From JAWWPY01 sp964412845 (lineage in GTDB: Bacteria; Actinomycetota; Actinomycetes; Streptosporangiales; Streptosporangiaceae): a DNA stretch of 64,000 nucleotides. This document shows, piece after piece, positions 60,918-64,000 of this stretch. The notes below the pieces were generated by a model, which searched no databases, was not told the origin of the DNA, and worked only from the letters and a program-made list of their open reading frames with translations. Made by a program: the position numbers and the translations under genes. The stretch spans positions 1-64,000 of the forward strand of contig CAYPQM010000008.1 in NCBI GenBank assembly GCA_964412845.1, read 5' to 3'. The stretch's first letter is position 1. Each line of letters opens with the position of its first letter.

Positions 60918-61014
60918 CCGGTTCGACCGGGGGCAGCAGATGCTCTTCCACCCAGGCCAGGCCCATCACGCCTAGCAATACCAAAGGTGCCAGAAGCGGC
61001 ACGAGGACGTACAT
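60868..61014 (-). CDS. Tiny membrane protein (48 aa)
   Basis: ATG 61014 follows CAGGAGG by 6 bases and encodes 48 residues: a hydrophobic N-terminal segment (MYVLVPLLAPLVLLGVMGLA) and a Pro-rich polar tail ending SDPW. It overlaps the end of the LysR gene by 50 bases on the opposite strand. It is below the usual gene-finder length cut-off. Support is the ribosome site, the clear membrane segment and two similar tiny genes next door; family unknown. Confidence 0.5.
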   Translation of the reverse strand: MYVLVPLLAPLVLLGVMGLAWVEEHLLPPVEPVSPARDPAVNLPSDPW

Positions 61015-61235
61015 GGCTGGCCTCCTGTGGCCGGGCGGAACCCGGCCTCTCTTCAGCTAAGCCCAGCCGCTGCGCCGCGGAAAGAGCGGAAAGCCGCAAA
61101 CGTCATCACCCAGATCGATTGCCTGCGATCCGGGTCGACCTGGGTCATCGCGGCGGATCTGGTGATCTCAGGCACGCGCTGGCACGGGTGTGGTGCCCGC
61201 CCCGGCCGGGCCGGGCGGGCACCACATAGAGCAGG

Positions 61236-61433
61236 TCACTTACTAGGCTGCGGCGCCTTGCATGTGGTCTTCGGGTTCACACCGACGTAATTGAGAGGGC
61301 CGGCCACAATCGTCAGGGCAATCGTGCCTGCCTTGTGGCAGCTGTTCACATCCTGGTTGTAATAGTGGCGCTGGTAACCCGCCAGGGCGCCAATGATCAG
61401 CCATACAATCAGCAGAAGCGATCCGATCCGCAT
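61236..61433 (-). CDS. Small membrane protein (65 aa)
   Basis: The 65-residue protein has a membrane segment at once (MRIGSLLLIVWLIIGALAGY), then YYNQDVNSCHKAGTIALTI, a second hydrophobic stretch and a Lys-rich tail. GGAGGTAGTA before the ATG is a good ribosome site. It looks like the short two-helix proteins common in actinobacteria; function unknown. Confidence 0.65.
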   Translation of the reverse strand: MRIGSLLLIVWLIIGALAGYQRHYYNQDVNSCHKAGTIALTIVAGPLNYVGVNPKTTCKAPQPSK

Positions 61434-61496
61434 TACTACCTCCGAAGCAAACGTTCTACCGGGTGATCCATTTTACGACTGCCTGGTGGCCCGTGC

Positions 61497-61679
61497 TCAG
61501 CGGCGGGACCGGCGCCGCGACGAGTACCAGGTCGTGCCCACGCCCGCCTGGTGCAGCGCGAGGCAGGCCAGCCCGACCAGCATCAGGCTGGTCGAATCGA
61601 AGACCACGTTGGTGGAGGTCGATGTCGCGTGGAGCAGGAACGCGATGACGAAGAGGATAGCTGCGACGATAGCTAGCAT
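61497..61679 (-). CDS. Small membrane protein (60 aa)
   Basis: The 60-residue protein has two hydrophobic segments (LAIVAAILFVIAFLLHA and TSLMLVGLACLALHQAG) and an Arg-rich C-terminus. I chose ATG 61679 with GGAAGG 9 bases upstream; upstream in-frame ATGs lack a site. It is in tandem with the 65-residue protein. Confidence 0.6.
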   Translation of the reverse strand: MLAIVAAILFVIAFLLHATSTSTNVVFDSTSLMLVGLACLALHQAGVGTTWYSSRRRSRR

Positions 61680-62120
61680 TGGGGGCATCCTTCCGTTCGA
61701 TGGCACAGAACAGCATGGTGTGAAATGCCGCAAGCGGCTGGTCGGCCTGCCTAGCTACCCAGCTAGGCAGATCTCAATCAAAGCAATGGCAGGCCGTCGG
61801 TACGGAGTAACCGACGATGACAGGGAGTTAGGTCCAGGGGGGTCCCAGCCGGTCGTCCGGCTTGGGGCGATCGGACGCCCGGGCTGCCGCGGCTGCGGCG
61901 AGGAAGATTCCACACGCCGACGTACACCACGTGCCTTCCGGAGATAGGAGCAATTCGAGAGCTGCCGGGGTCCGGGGCAACGACTGACACCCTTACCCTA
62001 GTCTGCGCGGTCCTTTCCGGAAAGGGTCCGCGCCAATCATGGCGGCAGCCCGGTAACGGCTCGCTCTCGCGCTATCGAGCGCGCTCGTCAGGATGCCTGG
62101 CCATCTGGTGGGCAGCGGAC
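61680..62120. other. Gene-free stretch
   Basis: I find no convincing gene, RNA or repeat in these 441 bp. A less GC-rich patch at about 61770-61800 may hold the promoter of the minus-strand small genes. Confidence 0.4.
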
Positions 62121-62145
62121 AGGGCGTGTCCCTAGGACACGCCCT
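62121..62145 (-). terminator. Terminator of the hybrid kinase gene
   Basis: AGGGCGTGTCC-CTA-GGACACGCCCT is a perfect 11-bp stem with a 3-base loop, 19 bp after the minus-strand stop codon. Confidence 0.75.
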
Positions 62146-62163
62146 AATGCGGCTGGGCGGGCG

Positions 62164-63900
62164 TCACCGTAACCGGCGCCGGACCCGCACCAGCTGCGCC
62201 GGCTGTTCGACCTGGCTTTCGCCGGTGTCCTCCGCCATCAGCTGGGTCACCCTGGCCAGCAGCGCGGCCCGGGAGAAGGGCTTTCCGATGACCGGTGTGC
62301 CCAGTTCGGGCCAGCCGTCCGCGCCACCACCGGGCCGCTCGTAGCCAGACATGAACAGCACGCGGATAGCCGGGTACTGAGCCTGGATCCGGGCGGCAAA
62401 GGCCTGACCGGTCAGGCCCGGCATGACGACATCGGTCAGGAGCACGTCGACGGCGTTCGCCGGATGGCCAAGAAGGTCCAGCGCCTCTTGTCCGCTCGCA
62501 GCCGTCATGACCCGGTAACCGGCGCTGGTCAGGACCCGGTGCGCGACATCGCGGATGGCCGGTTCGTCGTCCACGACCAGCACGGTGCCGGCCCGGGGGA
62601 TCGCTGCGGCGGGATACGCGGCCGCTGGCCCGGCCGCCCCGGAACCTGAGCCGGGCGCGGCGGGCAGCAGCACCGTGACAGTGGTCCCGCGGCCTGGTTC
62701 TGACTTGAGCCAGGCCCTGCCACCGGCCCGCGCGACGAACCGGCGGACGGCGGACAGGCCGAGCCCCGCTGCCTCATCTCCGCTTCGCGTGGTGAAGAAG
62801 GGCTCGAACGCCCGCTCGGCGGTCGCGGCGTCCATGCCGGCGCCGGTGTCGGTGATCCGGATCTCGACGTAGCGGCCGGGGAGCAGTTCGGCAAGGTCGG
62901 CCGCGTCCGGCGAGTCAGCGGCGAGGTCCACCGTGTCGATGTTCGCGGTCTCGATGGTGACCCGCCCGCCCGTCGGCATGGCGTCGCGGGCGTTCACCCC
63001 GATATTCATGATCACTTGCTCCAGCAGCCCAGGGTCGGCGTGCACCGGCCATAGGCCCGGGCTGTGCCGGGTGATGAGCGGGACCTGCTCGCCCAGCATC
63101 TCGCGGAGCAGCCGGGCTACGTCGTTGATCAGCTGCCCGAAGTCCACGAGCACCGGCTGGCCCTCTTCCCGCCGGGCGAAGGCCAGCAGGTGCTTTATCA
63201 GTCGCTTGGCCCGGTCGGCGGCGTCTTCGATCTGCTCCACGTCCCAGCGGACCGGCTCCCACCGGGTGGCGCTCTCCGTTGCCTCGGCGACACTCACCTC
63301 GTCGCGGACCAGGCTCGCGTAGTTGGCGATCACCGTGAGCAGGTTGTTGAAGTCATGCCCGAGCCCGCCGACGAGCTGCCCCACGCTTTCCAGGCGGCGT
63401 GACCGCCGCAGTTCCTGCTCGAGGCGGCTTATCTCGGCCCGGGCCGCTTCAGCGGCGGTGGCATCCTCGATGAAGGTGGCGAGATACCGCTCACCGGTGG
63501 CGGGCTGGATCGCGGATCCGGTCAGGTGCACGAACAGAACCTCGCCGTTCTTGCCCACCAGGCGGGTGTCCGCGCGAATCTGGTCAGTTCCGCCCGACAG
63601 GATGTCCTGGATCAGGGTTTCCAGCGCGGGCTGCTCCTCAGGATGGAAATCACCGAGGAAGTCCCCTCCGCTCAGCTCCTCCCGGGAGTAGCCCGTCAGC
63701 TGGCAGAACGCGTCGTTCACCGTAAGGTAGGCGTTCGGCCGATCGCCCTCCAGGCTGGTCGCGAGCATGCCGATGGGCATCCGGCCGAACTCCCGCCGGC
63801 ACCGTTGCTCGCTGGCCCGCAGCGCCCCGGCGCGGTCCGCCGCGGCGGCCTCGGCCGCGCTCCGCGACTCATCCGGGCCAGAGTTGTGGTCCTGTGCCAC
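62164..63900 (-). CDS. PAS-domain hybrid histidine kinase with C-terminal receiver
   Basis: The 578-residue soluble protein has a PAS domain (about 35-150; NAYLTVNDAFCQLTGYSREE), a dimerisation domain with phospho-acceptor His in GGLGHDFNNLLTV (about 186), a HATPase domain (NIGVNARDAMP, DTGAGMD, GLGLSAVRR) and a receiver domain from about 440 (VLVVDDEPAIRD, phospho-Asp in LLTDVVMPG, Lys in IGKPFS). There is no membrane segment, so it senses a cytoplasmic cue. GTG 63900 follows AAGGGGG. No output regulator is adjacent. Confidence 0.9.
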   Translation of the reverse strand: MAQDHNSGPDESRSAAEAAAADRAGALRASEQRCRREFGRMPIGMLATSLEGDRPNAYLTVNDAFCQLTGYSREELSGGDFLGDFHPEEQPALETLIQDILSGGTDQIRADTRLVGKNGEVLFVHLTGSAIQPATGERYLATFIEDATAAEAARAEISRLEQELRRSRRLESVGQLVGGLGHDFNNLLTVIANYASLVRDEVSVAEATESATRWEPVRWDVEQIEDAADRAKRLIKHLLAFARREEGQPVLVDFGQLINDVARLLREMLGEQVPLITRHSPGLWPVHADPGLLEQVIMNIGVNARDAMPTGGRVTIETANIDTVDLAADSPDAADLAELLPGRYVEIRITDTGAGMDAATAERAFEPFFTTRSGDEAAGLGLSAVRRFVARAGGRAWLKSEPGRGTTVTVLLPAAPGSGSGAAGPAAAYPAAAIPRAGTVLVVDDEPAIRDVAHRVLTSAGYRVMTAASGQEALDLLGHPANAVDVLLTDVVMPGLTGQAFAARIQAQYPAIRVLFMSGYERPGGGADGWPELGTPVIGKPFSRAALLARVTQLMAEDTGESQVEQPAQLVRVRRRLR

Positions 63901-63972
63901 GGGTGCCCCCTTCGACAGAGCCGCCCGCCTGGCGGGTACGTGAAATCGGGGCTGCAGACGGGCAGTGCTCGA

Positions 63973-63990
63973 ACTTTCGTGACGTAAAGT
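63973..63990. promoter_or_regulatory. Inverted repeat upstream of the hybrid kinase
   Basis: ACTTT-CGTGACGT-AAAGT has 5-base arms and an 8-base centre, 73 bp before the kinase start. It resembles the IclR sites but the spacing is one base shorter, so I keep it separate. Confidence 0.3.
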
Positions 63991-64000
63991 AATTGAACCG

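Noticed and set aside
63973..63990. ACTTT...AAAGT before the hybrid kinase as another IclR site
   Set aside because: The centre is one base shorter and the inner C/G pair is not conserved; half-sites at 23594 and 28701 were set aside for the same kind of reason.

Overview
The window is about 64 kb of very GC-rich DNA with GTG and TTG starts, tight 4-base gene overlaps, LuxR/MarR/IclR/LysR regulators, F420- and flavin-type oxidoreductases and many short-chain dehydrogenases. This fits a soil or plant-associated filamentous actinobacterium (Streptosporangiales/Streptomyces-like; the genus cannot be fixed from the sequence). It is a draft assembly: there are two 100-N gaps, at 28407-28506 and 49985-50084. 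I see no rRNA, tRNA, transposase or CRISPR array.

Region 1 (1-11141) is the most unusual part. A two-subunit CoA-transferase and an ADP-forming acyl-CoA synthetase precede a zinc-type MetE-like protein that resembles epoxyalkane:coenzyme M transferase. Next comes a five-gene run in which every junction is a 4-base overlap: phosphosulfolactate synthase, an unknown Cys-rich protein, an aspartase/fumarase-superfamily lyase, a D-cysteine desulfhydrase-like PLP enzyme, and a second aspartase/fumarase-superfamily lyase. These four recognised families are those of the bacterial coenzyme M pathway of Xanthobacter (XcbB1, C1, D1, E1). The window therefore appears to hold an actinobacterial coenzyme M biosynthesis and use locus. 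The last lyase carries an in-frame amber codon at 9871-9873.

Region 2 (11184-20616) holds a secreted GH15 glucoamylase with C-terminal starch-binding-like repeats, a PNPOx-fold protein, a two-component system (kinase then regulator) and a divergent ABC exporter with one ATPase and two permeases. One permease has a large extracytoplasmic insert.

Region 3 (20831-35343) is a mosaic of small catabolic units: amidohydrolase plus alpha/beta hydrolase, glyoxalase-fold proteins, an FAD fumarate-reductase-type flavoprotein plus SDR, two covalent-flavin oxidases, an LLM flavin monooxygenase, a methyltransferase, a MarR regulator and dipeptidase E. Region 4 (35439-41391) is a complete peptide/nickel-type ABC importer operon with fused ATPases. 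Region 5 (41759-48900) has an orphan C5 DNA methyltransferase, a LAL-type LuxR regulator, a ketopantoate-reductase-like enzyme, a two-domain GlcG/HbpS protein and an SDR.

Region 6 (48948-59426) looks like one catabolic regulon: SDR, IclR regulator, carboxymuconolactone-decarboxylase-like protein, two fumarylacetoacetate-hydrolase-family enzymes and a branched-chain-amino-acid-type ABC importer. A shared palindrome, ACTTTC-N7-GAAAGT, occurs at the IclR/SDR intergenic region, before the importer, before the amidohydrolase at 20831, and in weaker form before the first FAH gene. I propose it as the IclR operator. A deletion junction at about 58840 fuses the tails of a LysR gene and another FAH gene head to head. 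Region 7 (59457-63900) has a UBP zinc-finger protein, a LysR regulator, three tiny membrane proteins and a PAS/hybrid histidine kinase.

Throughout, GC-rich minisatellites with 14-24 bp units sit between genes and inside coding regions (acyl-CoA synthetase linker, MarR and IclR N-termini, HbpS protein).
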